A stretch of DNA of 64,000 bases, from NCBI GenBank assembly GCA_037783415.1, contig JAZGTN010000009.1, positions 9,486,001 through 9,550,000 of the forward strand, in the 5' to 3' direction. Position numbers and translations under genes: made by a program. This DNA is from Leptasterias polaris. Lineage: Eukaryota > Echinodermata > Asteroidea > Forcipulatida > Asteriidae. The stretch's first letter is position 1. Every line of letters starts with the position of its first letter. Positions 19,501 through 31,600 of this stretch are shown piece after piece. The notes below the pieces were generated by a model. The model did no database searches and was not told where the DNA came from. It was given only the letters and a program-made list of their open reading frames with translations.

Positions 19501-20946
19501 AACGGGCAGGAACAATTATTTTAGATAAAACACTGTGATGATTCGCTGCAATCCTATATTTATCCGTAAAGGACTCTTATATTTAATTTTGGAGCATCGC
19601 GGCAGGAAAAACTTAGCAAAATAAAGTATGAGATGTGATGCATGTTCCACCAATCAAACGACAAGCATATATGTGTACGGTATATAATCTACGACATGAG
19701 TGTATGGGTGATATTTATGGCTACACACCTATGTTGTAAGAAAGACACATACTTTTGAAATTTGTGAAATAACACACAGAAGTATGCCTTTCAGCCAGTA
19801 GCAATAAACTTAGAATACAACGCAGATGAGAGTGCCTGTCTGGTACACCAACTTACGTACAGGTTTCCATTGATTCAACAGATCCAGCATTTGTCGACAG
19901 CAGTACTGGTGTGGCTTTGGAGTAGACATGATCTTAATAAGTCCCTCCGGCCGGTGGTTGTTGTTCTGCTTCTTCTTGGAAGTTATAAGCCAGTTATTGT
20001 AGAGTAAGTATGTAGCAGTGTTTACCCAAGCTGTTCAAATGTTGGGCGAACTTACTGCCTGTATGCTTGTCTATGTGTTTAAATGTTACATACGAAGTGT
20101 GGACCTGAGAACAAAAGAGGTCTACATACTTTAGGGACTTGAAACACTATGTGGACTTACACATGTCCACACAGTATTTTTTACAGAGTCGAAGAATAGG
20201 GTTTTCAGTGTACAGAACAAAGGAATGTCCACAAAGTGACTGCAACGCAGAGCTTTGAGCTTACGGGAGTGCCCTTGTGGGGTGTTTTACACAATGGAAC
20301 AATGGACCCCCATAAGAGAATTCTTCACAAAAGGGAATAAAAGAACAATAGCAGGACCCCACAAACCGAATCTGTTAGTTTGTGTGTTTAAGCATTACAT
20401 ACGAAGTGTAGACCTGAAAACAAGAGAGGTCCACACAATTTAGGGACTTAAAACACTATGTGGACCTATAAACACATGTCCACACAGTGTTGAAAAGTGT
20501 GCGCAGAACAATTGTCCGCAGAGTTTATGCAACACAGTGCACAGCTCGTGTCTGTGAACATGTACAATGAACATGCCCTTACACACACAAGTGTGTAAAC
20601 ACCAACACTCGGGGACCTCCTATTGTCCCTCTTTTGTTTGTAATTGTCACTTTCTGGCAACAGCTCCCATTGGTTTTGTACACTCTTTCCAACTGTTAGA
20701 GTCCCCGTCTTGACATTGCCTCGTCCTTCGGATGGGATGTAAAGCCATAGGGTGCTGTGTAAATGTATAATTCTTGATCTAGTTGTTTAAATCTCTTTTT
20801 ATTGCAGAATTTTGATCCATGCAGTCGGCCTAGGATCATGGGTCCTTCTCCTCGCCAAGTTCTTCTTCACATCATGCGTTGGTCTCGTTGCCATGCAGCT
20901 CTACGTTGGTCTCACAGCGGGAATGGCAAACCATTTCTCAAAATAA
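16480..20946 (+). CDS. TMEM147: TMEM147, ER membrane protein, complete
   Basis: TMEM147 is a multi-pass ER protein; in mammals it acts in the back-of-Sec61 complex with nicalin and NOMO during insertion of multipass membrane proteins. Six coding exons (16480-16556, 17015-17084, 17582-17647, 18950-19171, 19882-20003, 20808-20946) total 696 nt and give 231 residues, against 224 in human. The N terminus [20 protein letters not shown] is nearly identical to the human one. Other strong blocks are [21 protein letters not shown] and [10 protein letters not shown]. The C-terminal third is hydrophobic and less conserved. All splice sites are GT-AG and phases match. A possible poly(A) signal AATAAA is at 21599-21604. 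Confidence 0.95.
16557..17581. other. TMEM147 introns 1 and 2 region
   Basis: Contains a (CT)n run at 16979-16997 forming the polypyrimidine tract of exon 2, a GTACATTGTACATGG palindrome near 17285 and a G run at 17434-17448. No other feature apart from exon 2 (17015-17084). Confidence 0.5.
17015..17084 (+). CDS. TMEM147: TMEM147 exon 2
   Basis: Acceptor TTCTTCCAG/GTCAGAG, donor GCAAG/GTACCC. It encodes [20 protein letters not shown] and a short tail. Confidence 0.93.
17582..17647 (+). CDS. TMEM147: TMEM147 exon 3
   Basis: Acceptor TTAATAG/ATGCTG, donor ATAGGG/GTAAAA. It encodes [16 protein letters not shown] through DVIG. Confidence 0.92.
17648..18949. other. TMEM147 intron 3
   Basis: Includes a partial class II tRNA-derived SINE on the minus strand (about 18080-18205) and TTAGGTT/TTGGGTT-rich sequence from 18290 to 18750. 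No exon-like sequence. Confidence 0.5.
18950..19171 (+). CDS. TMEM147: TMEM147 exon 4
   Basis: Acceptor TTGACTAG/GAGTTC, donor AATTTG/GTAAAA. It encodes [19 protein letters not shown] through SLESNVNL, with two membrane segments. Confidence 0.94.
19172..19881. other. TMEM147 intron 4
   Basis: No repeat or gene recognised. Confidence 0.4.
19882..20003 (+). CDS. TMEM147: TMEM147 exon 5
   Basis: The acceptor GATTCAACAG/ATCCAG is chosen over the upstream ACGTACAG because only it stays open. The donor is GTAGA/GTAAGT. Confidence 0.9.
20004..20807. repeat. TMEM147 intron 5 with a diverged direct repeat
   Basis: Positions about 20078-20175 and 20385-20490 are direct repeats of about 100 bp sharing TTACATACGAAGTGT, TTAGGGACTT and ACACATGTCCACACAGT. 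The spacing is about 310 bp. Confidence 0.75.
20808..20946 (+). CDS. TMEM147: TMEM147 exon 6 and stop
   Basis: Acceptor TTTATTGCAG/AATTTT. It encodes the last two membrane segments and ends MANHFSK then TAA. Confidence 0.92.
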
Positions 20947-21835
20947 ACTCAGAGTAAACCACTTCCACTATAGACTTTTTTCACACACGACATGTTTCCT
21001 AGCATTTTATCTTTCTGCCAGGTTTTAATTCGCTCTTTGCACGGATCCGCCATGTGCTTGTAGAGCCTCGACTTCATGCTTCATTTGTATTTTATATAAG
21101 TTTATGTTCGGATGAAAGTGTGAATACATTAACAAAACAATAGTTATATAATGCTTTTATTGATTGCTGTTGTCATTTCGAGGCTCTACACGTAAATGGC
21201 TGACCGTGCAAATAGAAAATAGACCCCAGAATACATGACCATATCGTGCTTCATTTGTATTGTATTATTATGTTGTTTTTTTTATATGAAAGTGTTAATG
21301 CATTACCGTGACAATACAGAGTTGTATAATGCTTCTGTTCACCACTGTCACAGATTCGAAGATCTACACAAATGACATTGTCGGAACATAGGGGTGCTGG
21401 AACATAGGGGATGTCGGAACATAGAGCAGTCACCCACCCAAATACTGGCTTGATTCACATGATTAGTTTCAAAGGTTATTAGCACAATTTAAATATATTA
21501 CATTTTTCATTACCGATGTAACAGGTACATGTATTGTTGTGATTAGAAATTGCACTAGCCCATCTGGGATATCTCATTTGTATTGTTCTTAAATTTTGAA
21601 TAAATTAATTGTGTCTATTTGTTAGTCCTAAAACCGATGTTATTGTTTCCTTTTTAGGTGTGTTTTGTTTAAGATTTTTTTAAAAGTGTTTGTGCAGTAG
21701 CACCAACTCCTGTTGTTTTTCCCTGACAATGTTTATTAGGTGTTTGGGCACAGCGGCTTAACCAGACATTTTTTTATTGGGGGGGGCTTAGCAAGCACGG
21801 ATCTACCTAAGTGGTCAATGCAAATGAAGTAGTCA
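20947..21835. repeat. TMEM147 3' flank with diverged tandem duplication
   Basis: Positions about 21078-21190 and 21248-21370 are related copies sharing TTCATTTGTATT, ATGAAAGTGT, TATAATGCTT and a CTACAC end. A 10-bp GGAACATAGG motif repeats near 21380-21425. The rest up to 21835 has no recognised feature except AATAAA at 21599. Confidence 0.6.
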
Positions 21836-22190
21836 TCATTCACTAAGTATACAGCAGCACAATGTCAATTTATTGTTAAACAAAGAAATTTTAATTGATC
21901 CCTCTGCTGCTGCTTCCCAGGTTGTATCATAAACTTGGGTGTGATCCCTGGCTATTCGACAGTTACAAGTTGAATGGCTTCTGACTGGCACCCCCACCCC
22001 GGAACAAAGATATTGAAAAAATAGGGAAACCAACATTAGGGCTAGATAGCTCAGTTGGTAGAGCGCCGGCATGTTAATCCGGAGGTCGCAGGTTCAAGTA
22101 CCACTCAAGTCAATTTTTCTTAGTTCAACCAAAAAATAAATTTAACAAGTGACAGTCAGTTTCCGTTGTGGTTTATTACTTGAGATTCTA
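21836..22190 (+). repeat. Dispersed copy of the 316-bp tRNA-bearing unit
   Basis: One whole diverged unit with the same order as in the array, body first then tRNA-like segment then AT-rich tail (CAGTCAGTTTCCGTTGTGG). Confidence 0.8.
22039..22111 (+). tRNA. tRNA-like segment, anticodon position GTT
   Basis: The loop reads ATGTTAA, giving GTT (Asn), where the array has GTC. The B-box GGTTCAAGTACC is near consensus. It is a repeat-derived relic. Confidence 0.4.
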
Positions 22191-23045
22191 TTTTTAATTA
22201 CATAACATTCTAGCAAAGTGGTGAAGGAAATTGCAGTATGTAGTCATTATTTAACAAAAGAACAGCAGCCCATATAAGTGGAACAGACCATTTACAGTCG
22301 TACCATTGCAGTATAGAACATGTATCCTCTGTTTCAGGGCCTTTCTGCGACAGGCAAGATAAGTTACTACTGGTCAAATGGTAAGTTTAACATTTTGTGT
22401 CATAATTTCCACATAAATTAAAGAGTTGTAAAAGCAGAACAAGATTTGAGATCTGCCACTTACTTCATATCAAAAGTTGATAAAAAACAGACAGTGTGAT
22501 CTCCATAAAATGAAAGGTTTTATGTCTGTGTACCAATCATGCCTGCAGGAAGTCCAGGCTCTGTGACTCTTTTGTGAACATGTAATGTCACACTACAGGT
22601 CATATTATGGTCTATACATTTATAACACATTGACCACTAGAGGGCGCTACTTTTTTGTATTCATACTAATTACAAGCAACTTTGTAGTTTGCAAAACTAG
22701 AGGCAATGGCCACAACCACACATAACTTTTACAGTTTTTGATGTTGCTTATTTTGGCACTATTATAAAAGAAAAAGAGAAACAAAATCAGCTTATCAGCA
22801 TCGATGTACGCCTGCTGTATAGCACACTAATGTTTGAACCCGAGATTGTTATTATTTATAGTGCGATCTCCAAAATGTAACACTGAGAGGAACTTTGTGT
22901 GTGCACAATTGTACTGACTTGTAATGTGAGGTGAGGTACTGACATGAACGACTCATTTGCAAGTCTGGTCAACCATCAGGGGTGTTCAACACTTCCTTTG
23001 CCTTCTGCCATTTTGCTATAGGTCAGTGGTTCCCAGGTTACCCTG
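22191..23045. other. Intergenic, nothing recognised
   Basis: AT-rich intergenic sequence. A CACTAGAGGGCGCTAC motif at about 22636 resembles a CTCF-like core, but this is weak. Confidence 0.3.
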
Positions 23046-23220
23046 AAACAAAGTACCAGGACCAGGGAAGAAACCATGGTCATGAGGCTGGTTCCAAAAG
23101 GTCAAACAAAGTACCAGGACCAGGGAAGAAACCATGGTCATGAGGCTGGTTCCAAAAGGTCGACCACAGTAGTCAACCAATGGTCGACCACAGAAATCAA
23201 CCAATGGTCGACCAGCCTGG
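23046..23220. repeat. Two short tandem duplications
   Basis: A 58-bp unit (AACAAAGTACCAGGACCAGG...) is duplicated at 23046-23102 and 23104-23160. Directly after it, a 25-bp unit (GTCGACCACAG...TCAACCAATG) repeats about twice. A small open frame here is a by-product. Confidence 0.85.
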
Positions 23221-24107
23221 GTTCAAGTCAAAATAGTCGACCTTCAGTTAACCATGGTGTGCACTCGAACTTGCTCTCACACAGGATTGAAACTTCAACA
23301 TGTAGTCTGGCCAACTCTATCCCAGATGTACACAAATTCCCCAATTAAAGTGCCTTTTGCAAAATACAAATGGCCTTGACCAAACTCACGTAAAAAGTAG
23401 AACAGAGGGAGGTTTTTCATGAGTTTGTGTAGAAAACCTTACGCTGCCAGCATCGGCGGCTATCAGCATTTGCGTGTGCGGGATAAACAAGATTTTGCCA
23501 CTACCTTTTAATGTTTACAATGACACCATTATGAATAGAACACATAAATACAGAGTAACTCTTTGCAGATATTGTATTTGTCAGAACTACTGCACTTATT
23601 TTATTCTTCACTTGATAATAATTGAATATACTTAATTTGTTTGCTCCCGCCGGTTTAAAACCTTGAAATTTGTTACTCATTTTGGATCGTCCAAAAATGT
23701 CAACATTTTCACAATCATGTGACAAAGAGTTCACTGGTGGAATGAGGGTGTTTAGAGAACCAGCATGACTTAAGACTGTACTTTAAAAATAATATGTTTT
23801 GAAAATTCTAGGTAGAATTCTGGGGGAAAAAAAAAATCAGAACAATTTGAAAAAGAAGATATTCAGGTTGGTAAATATGGGGAGGGGCAATATTTTTATG
23901 AAATTTTATTCTTTTGTATCTTCCTAATATTATATTATTATTATTTTTTTTTCATTTTTTTTTTTTAAATAGGTTATTTCTATTATTATTTTATTTGTCG
24001 CCCCCTTTTTTCCTTATTCAGGAGTTGAGGGTGGGTTGGGTGGCAACTGGCAGGGCCAAAATATTAAGAGGCCTAGTAATCTTTGTATACTCTAGTATGA
24101 CGTTAAA
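23221..24107. other. Intergenic, nothing recognised
   Basis: No gene or repeat end identified. T-rich runs at 23935-24000. Confidence 0.3.
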
Positions 24108-24469
24108 GGCCTGAACACGTTTTGTAATTGTCAAAGACCAGTATTCTCACTTGGTGTATCCCAACATATGCATAAAATAACAAACCTGTGAAAATTTGGG
24201 CTCAATTGGTAATTGAAGTTGCAAGAAAACGATGAAAGAAAAAACACCCTTGTACAAATTAGTGTGCTTTCAGATAGGAAAAAAAGGCTTCTGGCCAGAA
24301 GTCTTTTATTATTTTAGTGAGAAATTACCTCTTTCTCAAAAACTACGTTACTTCAGAGGGAGTCGTTTCTCACAATGTTTTATACTATCAACAGCTCTCC
24401 GTTGCTCGTTACCAAGTAAGTTTTTATGCTAATATATATTTTGAGTAATTACCAAACGTGTACAGTGCC
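24108..24469. repeat. Diverged TTTAAAGG-type repeat
   Basis: Begins GTTAAAGGCCTGAACACG, shares AACAAACCTGTGAAAATTTG and ends GTGTACAGTGCC next to the better copy that follows. Confidence 0.6.
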
Positions 24470-24834
24470 TTTAAAGGCCCTGTACACTATTGGTAAGATC
24501 GAAAAACAAAAATAATCACAGATTCACACATAACTTACATGATTTAAAGAAAGTAATGGTAGAAAGGGTTCCTTAAAATATTTCTGCCTAAAATGCTATT
24601 GTTTCTGAGAAATGAGTAAAACAATAGTTTTTATCGCGCGCGATAATAAACTCGATGTTTGAAAAACAGAAAACACATAAGGTCACTTTTCACTATTTTC
24701 TCGTGACCTCGATGACCAATTGAGCTCAAATTTTCACAGGTTTGTTATTTCATGTATGTGGTTGATTACACAAAACATGAACACTGTCTGTGATTATTTT
24801 GTCAGCTCTGCCAATCCTGTATAATACCTTTAAA
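24470..24834. mobile_element. TTTAAAGG-ended MITE, copy 2 (inverted)
   Basis: A 365-bp inverted counterpart of 7748-8112 with the same ends and the central GCGCGCGATAA. Confidence 0.8.
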
Positions 24835-25984
24835 CATGGCACAAAAGAAGGGGACAATTCTCCTCAACTGTTGACCACGGTGTCTTTGTAACCCAGTGCC
24901 AATGATTTGAACAATTTTGAACACAATGGGAAAATACATAAAATGGTTGGGCGGATGCAAGAGTTACGATAAATAAAAAACAAACTGATCTTATACACAC
25001 CTTAACCACAAAGTTGATATATTTGTATAAATCAAAACCCTGATTTTCATGGAAGTTATTGTACATTGTTTGAGTTCATATAAAATGATTATATGCATGT
25101 CGTTTTGTACACTAATAGGGGAACTGTTGTCATGATCATAGTAGGCCTGTGGCTGTACATGGAATTATAAACTCTAACCCAGTTTCTGTACGCACTGGCT
25201 ACCCGTCACATGACAACAATGAGGGCGCAGATTGTTCTGCGACATCAAGCGCGTGTGCGTGCAATATGTAACTAGGTAGTTGATCATTCTATGTGCAGCG
25301 ACATCCCTGTTTTGATCATGACGACAGTCCCCCCTTGAATAATTCATGTGGTATAAATTAATGTCAAGTTTTCAAGGTATTTGCTTTCTGCTGACAAATG
25401 TTTCCAACAACATTTCACACAAAAAGATGGTGGAATTCTTTTTAAAAGATGTAATAGTACACAATTTCTACTGTCTTCAAGAAACAAGTAGTAGTACCCG
25501 AGGATTTTTTTTGATTATTTTTTTTTTTTTCCTTTTTTTTTTTCTATTATTATTTTGGGGGGGGGGGGGGGGGGGGGGTAGAGCAGGTTTCATTTTTAGC
25601 ATGGACACACAATTTGAAACTTTTGAATTATTTTCTTTGCTATTGTTTCTACTTTGATATTTAAAACAGAGAAACACAGCAGCACTGTTCACTTCTTGTT
25701 ATCAAATAAGACCCCAAACCTAAATTTCCATTTTTAAAAGTTGTATTTCCTTATAAACCCAAATGCACACTTCTTGTAACAGTTTGAGACAAGACTTTTT
25801 TTTTTACAAATTTACAAGACAACCAACAATTAGTTAGACACGGTTGTTGGGTTTTTTTTCCATGTAGATTGATTGTGTACGAATTGGCAGCTACAGCTGG
25901 ATTGTCGCATCATCACCGCGCTTAAGTACAGGAAGTCGTTAGCAACACCCTTGGCAGCAGTCGTAGCCGTAGCCGTAGCTATTT
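24835..25984. other. Intergenic with homopolymer runs
   Basis: T-rich and G-run sequence at 25505-25578 (about 22 consecutive G). No gene supported. Confidence 0.4.
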
Positions 25985-26145
25985 AAAAACAGGGTGTCCA
26001 AATTGTTCACTTACAAATACATTTACTTGTAAATGACAGATAAAACAGGGTGTCCAAATTTAAAACAGGGTGTCCAAATTTTAAAACAGTGTGTCCAGAA
26101 GACACACAGACTCCCCTCTGGCTAACACTATGCGGGTTCGACGTG
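25985..26145. repeat. GGTGTCCAAA repeat family, copy 1
   Basis: Three ACAGGGTGTCCAAA motifs followed by CTCTGGCTAACACTATG. Other copies: 40318-40494, about 46055-46215 (inverted) and 52997-53172 (inverted). Confidence 0.75.
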
Positions 26146-27100
26146 TGCCTATTGGAATTTCTGTTCACTTCACAGAAAAACAATACATAAACCCACATAT
26201 AGACGATTTTTGGTTGTCATCCTCTGATGTAAAGTAAAGTAATCGATTTCTCTAAAGACTTTCAATTTGTAGCAATCGTCTACTTGTCAATGAATTTGGA
26301 ATAGTGGGGTAGCAACATACATTTAGGGGAAAGTGCGCCCTCAGGGTTACAAAATTGGAATTTGGCACACAGAGTGTCATGAGAAAGATATCTGGCTTTA
26401 AGGTCATCGCAGATTTGACCTTTGGCAAAAATCTGGGTAGAATAAGAAGCAATTTTCAACTTTTCGCATTGCCTTTCATCGCTTGTTATTCTACTTTAAA
26501 TCATTATACTTTCCACATCCTGTGATGTACCAAACCCACAATAGTTAGATGGCAACCAATTAATCAAATTGTGTAGGTCTTTTTTTTATATATAAATAAT
26601 GACAGTTTGATGTTTTGTAAACAGCATTTCGAAAAATACCCTTACAGTAAACAGGCAGTCTACAAAAGTTATAATAACATTATTAACAATAACTTTTATA
26701 GCAGACACGATTTTTTTCGTGTTTTTTTTATACTCCTTTGTATTTCAAAACCAAGAGAGACAACACTATTCTAAATCACCAAATACATTGCTGGCACACA
26801 TTTCAACAACCTATACAAAGTTAATGTACAAACTCAAATAGTGCAAACGAAGTTCAAAACTTCTGCAAGAAATAGCAAAACTAGAAATATTTCCACTGAG
26901 CCTAAACTAGCCCCGTAAGGGGAGAATATTTATTCGACATAGAAACAGAACCTGGTAAATGCTGAGCTCGATCCCGAGTATCATGTGGTATTGAACCGAT
27001 TCACCTGATGTCCTCATCACAACAGTCTTGGTTGTGCCTTTTTTTTAAAAGGCTATCCCAATGTTATATTGGCCCTTTGCAGACACCAGGCATGATATTT
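26146..27100. other. Intergenic, nothing recognised
   Basis: AT-rich; no gene or repeat assigned. Confidence 0.3.
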
Positions 27101-27104
27101 GGTC

Positions 27105-27280
27105 TTTGGTAAAAAGTATGAACATTTTATTGAGTACAAGGGCAAACCTACATGTACATGTACATGTACATATGGTGTAGGCTTTAATAGACTTTTCAGG
27201 CTATTTGATCACATATTTTCTGATTTTTCCAGGGGCATAAAAATTGGAAATCAGACCTAAGTAGGAAGAATATCATGCCT
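27105..27280. repeat. Direct repeat, copy 1
   Basis: Shares GAACATTTTATTGAG, AGACTTTTCAGGCTA, TTTTTCCAGGGGC and AAGAATATCATGCCTG with 29090-29245, which lies in SLC20 intron 9. This copy includes a (GTACAT)n run. Confidence 0.75.
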
Positions 27281-27928
27281 GAGACACGGAACGCATCTCC
27301 GCAAAGTGGGCGTCTACCACTTTGGGGGGTCAAATTCTTTGTGTACATTTCAACCCCCTAAAATGGCGGACAAGATAGACGCAGTGTAGTGTAAGTGAGG
27401 TATGCGTCGTGCAAGGGGGTCAACAACACAGTGTAGCCAACATTATAGGCGACGCAGCATTTACACTACAGGCTTAATAGTTTTTGACCCCAAAATGTAC
27501 GCTCAGGGGAGGAGGGGGGGGGGGTCAATACCTGTGTATGGCAAAATGTACCAGACCGACCCTTTGGGAGAGGTTACATTTGCCATACAGCAAGGAATTT
27601 TTGCTACATGTACAACAAAGTGTTGCTGGGTTTCTGTTTTTCTCTGTACTTTTTACTCAGACTCGCACTCAAAGAAGAACAAACCGCATCTTTTACTTGA
27701 CTTTGACTCCAAAAAGAAAAAGTATTATCCTTGAATACTGAAACTGTATACACTGTACTCACTAAGTGAGTACTTGTACTTAAACTCATGGAAAATGCCT
27801 AAGTCATGTAATCACATACAGTACTTGAACTTGCAATCCCACTTGTGCTCATAGAAAAGCACTGAATACTCACATTGAGGTACTCAAAAACACAACAACG
27901 TACTCATACTCGGCGGAAATACTCAGAC
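27281..27928. other. Intergenic, nothing recognised
   Basis: Contains a G run (27512-27523) and CACTTGTACT-like low-complexity sequence; no gene supported. Confidence 0.3.
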
Positions 27929-28099
27929 CTGGGGTGGATTTCACAAAGGATAGTCCTAACTTAGGACTAGTCCTAGGAGTTGGGACTAGTCCTAGACATA
28001 GGATCGATCCTAGCTAAGATCGATCCCAAGATCGATTTCACAAAACTCGTCCTAACTCGAGATAAGACCAGTCCTAACTCTTTGTGAAATCCATCCCTG
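27929..28099. mobile_element. Foldback MITE, GGATTTCACAAAG ends
   Basis: Left CTGGGGTGGATTTCACAAAG pairs with the right end. The interior repeats GACTAGTCCTA and ATCGATCC palindromes. Confidence 0.7.
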
Positions 28100-28408
28100 C
28101 ACTTATGGAAATTTCTCATTCTAGTACCCGCATGGAATAACTTAACCTGCCACAGGAAAACACTCATACTCGTGTTCACAGAAAAGCACTCACACTCACG
28201 CAAGCGTAGTCGAACCCACACAAACTCACAGAAAGTACTAGCATAAGGTTACTTGTAGTAATGTTACTCACAGAAAAGTACCCAATGTCAAATTTGTTGT
28301 ATGGCTTGCCTATTACAGCGAGCAGATACTTTAGCACTCAGCATTGTGTAAGTTCTGTTTCTATGAAGAACAAACCCCCCACGGGGGTACTAGGGGGTGG
28401 GGCTATCA

Positions 28409-28646
28409 TCATACAGCATGCTGTAAGATTAACATGAGTATTGCGCTTATCCCTGCTGTGATTGGTAACGTGACGACCCACGCTAGAAATATATTGCGGA
28501 AGACCTTCCATTCTACGGATTCCCTCGAGCGCACCATGCCGAGGACGAAGATTGAGCCCACCTTGCAGTGGGTCGTGCTGATTGGAATGCTGATCTTGGA
28601 GGCTGCTAGGACGGTCATCGCCGCTCCAAGCTCGATGGTGAACCCA
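28409..28646 (-). CDS. SLC20A1/2: SLC20 exon 10 and stop
   Basis: Acceptor TCTGTGCAG/TGGGTTC. It encodes [26 protein letters not shown] and the last membrane segments, ending LILQHAV then TGA. Confidence 0.94.
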
Positions 28647-31600
28647 CTGCACAGAAACAAAGGAGAGGGAAAAAAAATCAATCAGCAAACTGGTGGACCC
28701 ATAATAAAGGGTGCGATTGGAATCAGGCAAGATATTTATTGGTCTTTGGAAATAAATAACAAATAATAATAATAATAATAATCAGTTCTTATATAGCGCA
28801 TTTTACAATAACTTCTCAATGCCCTTTACAGTCCTGTCATTGGGTCAATTACATTCCTTTAATCTTTCTCAGCTCCCTGGGGAGTATACAGCCCAAGCTG
28901 CCGTTGAGCTGAGAAGGCTTTTTCAAACACAATATCAACCTCTACCCTTGCAGGTACCCATTTATACCCCTGAGTGAAGAAAAGCAATTATAGCGAAGTG
29001 TCTTGCTCAAGGACACAAGCGTCACGACCGGGACTCGAACCCACACCCCGATGACTAAACCACCAGAACTTGAATCCGATGATCAAAGTAGGAACATTTT
29101 ATTGAGGTACAAGGGGTGACCTACATGGAATAGGCTTCTATAGCAGACTTTTCAGGCTAGTTAATCACAATTTTTCTGATTTTTTCCAGGGGCGAAAACA
29201 TCGGAAATCAGACTAAAGTAGAAAGAATATCATGCCTGTGTCTTGTAAGATGCAGTGTTTTTACAAAAAGGAGCTAAAACTTTTGTTTTTGGTCGGAGGC
29301 TTTATTTGAACCATACCTTGATGGTGTGATTGGAGTCAAGTTGTCTCCTACTGTCTCAATAACTCGACGGCCAAGAATCCACAAGCCGACAGTGATCCCG
29401 AGACCGCCATAAAACAGGATCCAGATGGGCGTGCTCTGCTGCTGGTCCACACCTCCAGTCCGGAAGATTGACCACAACGCCACCAACGGTCCAATAGCAT
29501 TGCTGGAGATCAAAACAGATATAGTTTACAGGCCTGGAGTTTCATCTTTGAGAGGGCAAGGCCATTTTCATTTTCAAAAGGCACTTCCACTGGAAAATCT
29601 TTAAGTCTATGGGAAACTTTTGAAGGGGCATCAAGGCCAAGACCAGGGGCAACAGAGGCCATGGCCTTCTTGGCTTCCGTGTAATTCCAAGCCTGAATTA
29701 AGACAAGAGTTGAAGTGTTGTTGGCCAACAAATACTAGGTGTTCAGGAACAAGTAGCTGAAATGCTTGTAAACGTAAAAGAGCTAACATAATATTTACGA
29801 GGAGCTAACATATAATATTTACAAGAAAAAAGATTTCAAAGCTGTTGCAAACTGCTTACCAACCAGAGGCCTAAAGTTTCAACCCTAGCAGAGTCTTTCT
29901 AGCAGAGAAAGACTCTGCTAGGGTCCAAACGTCAGGCCACTCACTATTTTTTACAAAATATTTACGCCATAAATACAATAGTACCCGAACACCTATGTTA
30001 TACAAATTAAGTAATGCAAAACTTGTATATTTTTATTAATAAATTTATGTATCTGAGAAAATAGAATTTGCTGTTGCAAACTGCTAACCAACCAAAAGGG
30101 CATAATGGTATAGATGCAAAAAATAGTTTAATGGCCCGACGTTTCGACCCTAGCAGTCTTTCTCGAAGGCTAAAGGACAACACAACACACATAAACAGGT
30201 ATACAAGTGTAACAAGAGCAGTCAAGTGGAAATACATGAATAGAGAGAGAGAGAGAGAGGCAGAAAGCATACAGAAAAAGCAAGGGCTAAACAATAAAGG
30301 AAAGAAAAGAGGGGTATTTATCTGCTTAGCATTTTTGTAAATTTAGTTTTTGGAGTGCCATCTTACCAAACATCATTTCCACCATGTGCAAATGACGCAA
30401 ACACTGCTGACAAGATCTGAAGCGGGCTACACAACTTCACAACCTCAGGCGGGTCCACCACTTTATGCCACGCCTCTAGATTCCTAGTGGAGGAGTTGCT
30501 ACTGCTCGTCGTGGAGCTTGATCGTGTTGAGTCCGGTGTGCTCGTTCCGCTTTCTATTTTACGCCAGCCAGCACGATTCAAGAGACGAGAGAAGAAGCCC
30601 TGTTCGTGGGATGACTGCATGGAAGTGTTGTTGGTATCTGTTGATATGTCAAGTTTACCGTCTGTGATACATAATAAAAAAGAGAAACAAAGAATGAGCA
30701 AAAAAGGGTAAGAAGGAAATATTGTTTTCCCTTAACTGGTTAAACTCATTAAGTTTAAAATCAGATCACAGGTGCAGTAGCACCAATACACCGATCCATT
30801 AAGCCACGCCCATTTATCATTGACCAATCACAACCGCGAAATCTGATCACCATTTGAGCCGTTTGGTGATCTTTGCACTAATGGTGATCGGGTTTCGCGG
30901 CTGTGATTGGTCAACTCGTAAGGAGGCGGGGCTTAATGGATCGATCTATTAGAAGGATACAAAATAAAAAGTGTAAACAAGGATAGAACACAATGTGTGC
31001 ATTTAAAATATTAAACAGTATACCAGTGTGTCTTGTGTGAAAACATGAGTGCAGTGGACTAGCTAAATTCTTTCCAAGTCTAATTTGCATGATCATATGG
31101 CGTGCCTGATGAGGCACAAATACAAAACCAAAACAAAGACAGTTTAAACAAAGTCATTCAACAATTTCATGTAGCAAACATTTTTGCACACAACCATGAT
31201 CAGTTAACAATATGCAAAAAAAATAAAAAATTATGATTCTTTAATAACATGCACAAACAAAATGATGGTTAGGTAGGAAAAGTAATTGTTTTGTTTTTTG
31301 TTTTGTTATGTTTTTCTTTTCTCCCCTTCAATTTTGAACCCTAGCGTATCGTGGCCAAGCACTCAAGTGCACTGGACTCGAGCTCTGGTGTTTCCGATCA
31401 GCAGAGTGTGAGTTCAAGTCCCAGTCTTGAGACTTGTGTCCTTTAGTAAAGCCCCATTCACACGAGCGCTGCAAACGCGGGTCCCTGGTTATGGGCGCCG
31501 GCCGCCTGTCACCTTAACCGCGTGCGATTTTTGAGCGAGCATTCACACGACACGCACACACACGTAAACGTACGTCCCTCGTTTCGGTACTGCAGGGTCA

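Larger units (their letters stand above)
28647..29316. other. SLC20 intron 9
   Basis: Holds a SINE copy (28763-29085) and the second copy of a direct repeat (29090-29245). Confidence 0.6.
29503..30366. other. SLC20 intron 8
   Basis: Contains a CAGGCCTG-ended repeat (29529-29696), a perfect 19-bp hairpin (29882-29924), a related single arm near 30141-30175 and a (GA)n run (30241-30260). Confidence 0.6.

Noticed and set aside
22628..22650. CTCF-type site
   Set aside because: Only a short GAGGGCGCTA core; too weak to call.
25346..25692. 103- and 71-codon frames
   Set aside because: Driven by poly-T and poly-G runs; low complexity.
28344..28766. 140-codon plus-strand frame
   Set aside because: It is antisense to SLC20 exon 10, which is supported by strong protein similarity.
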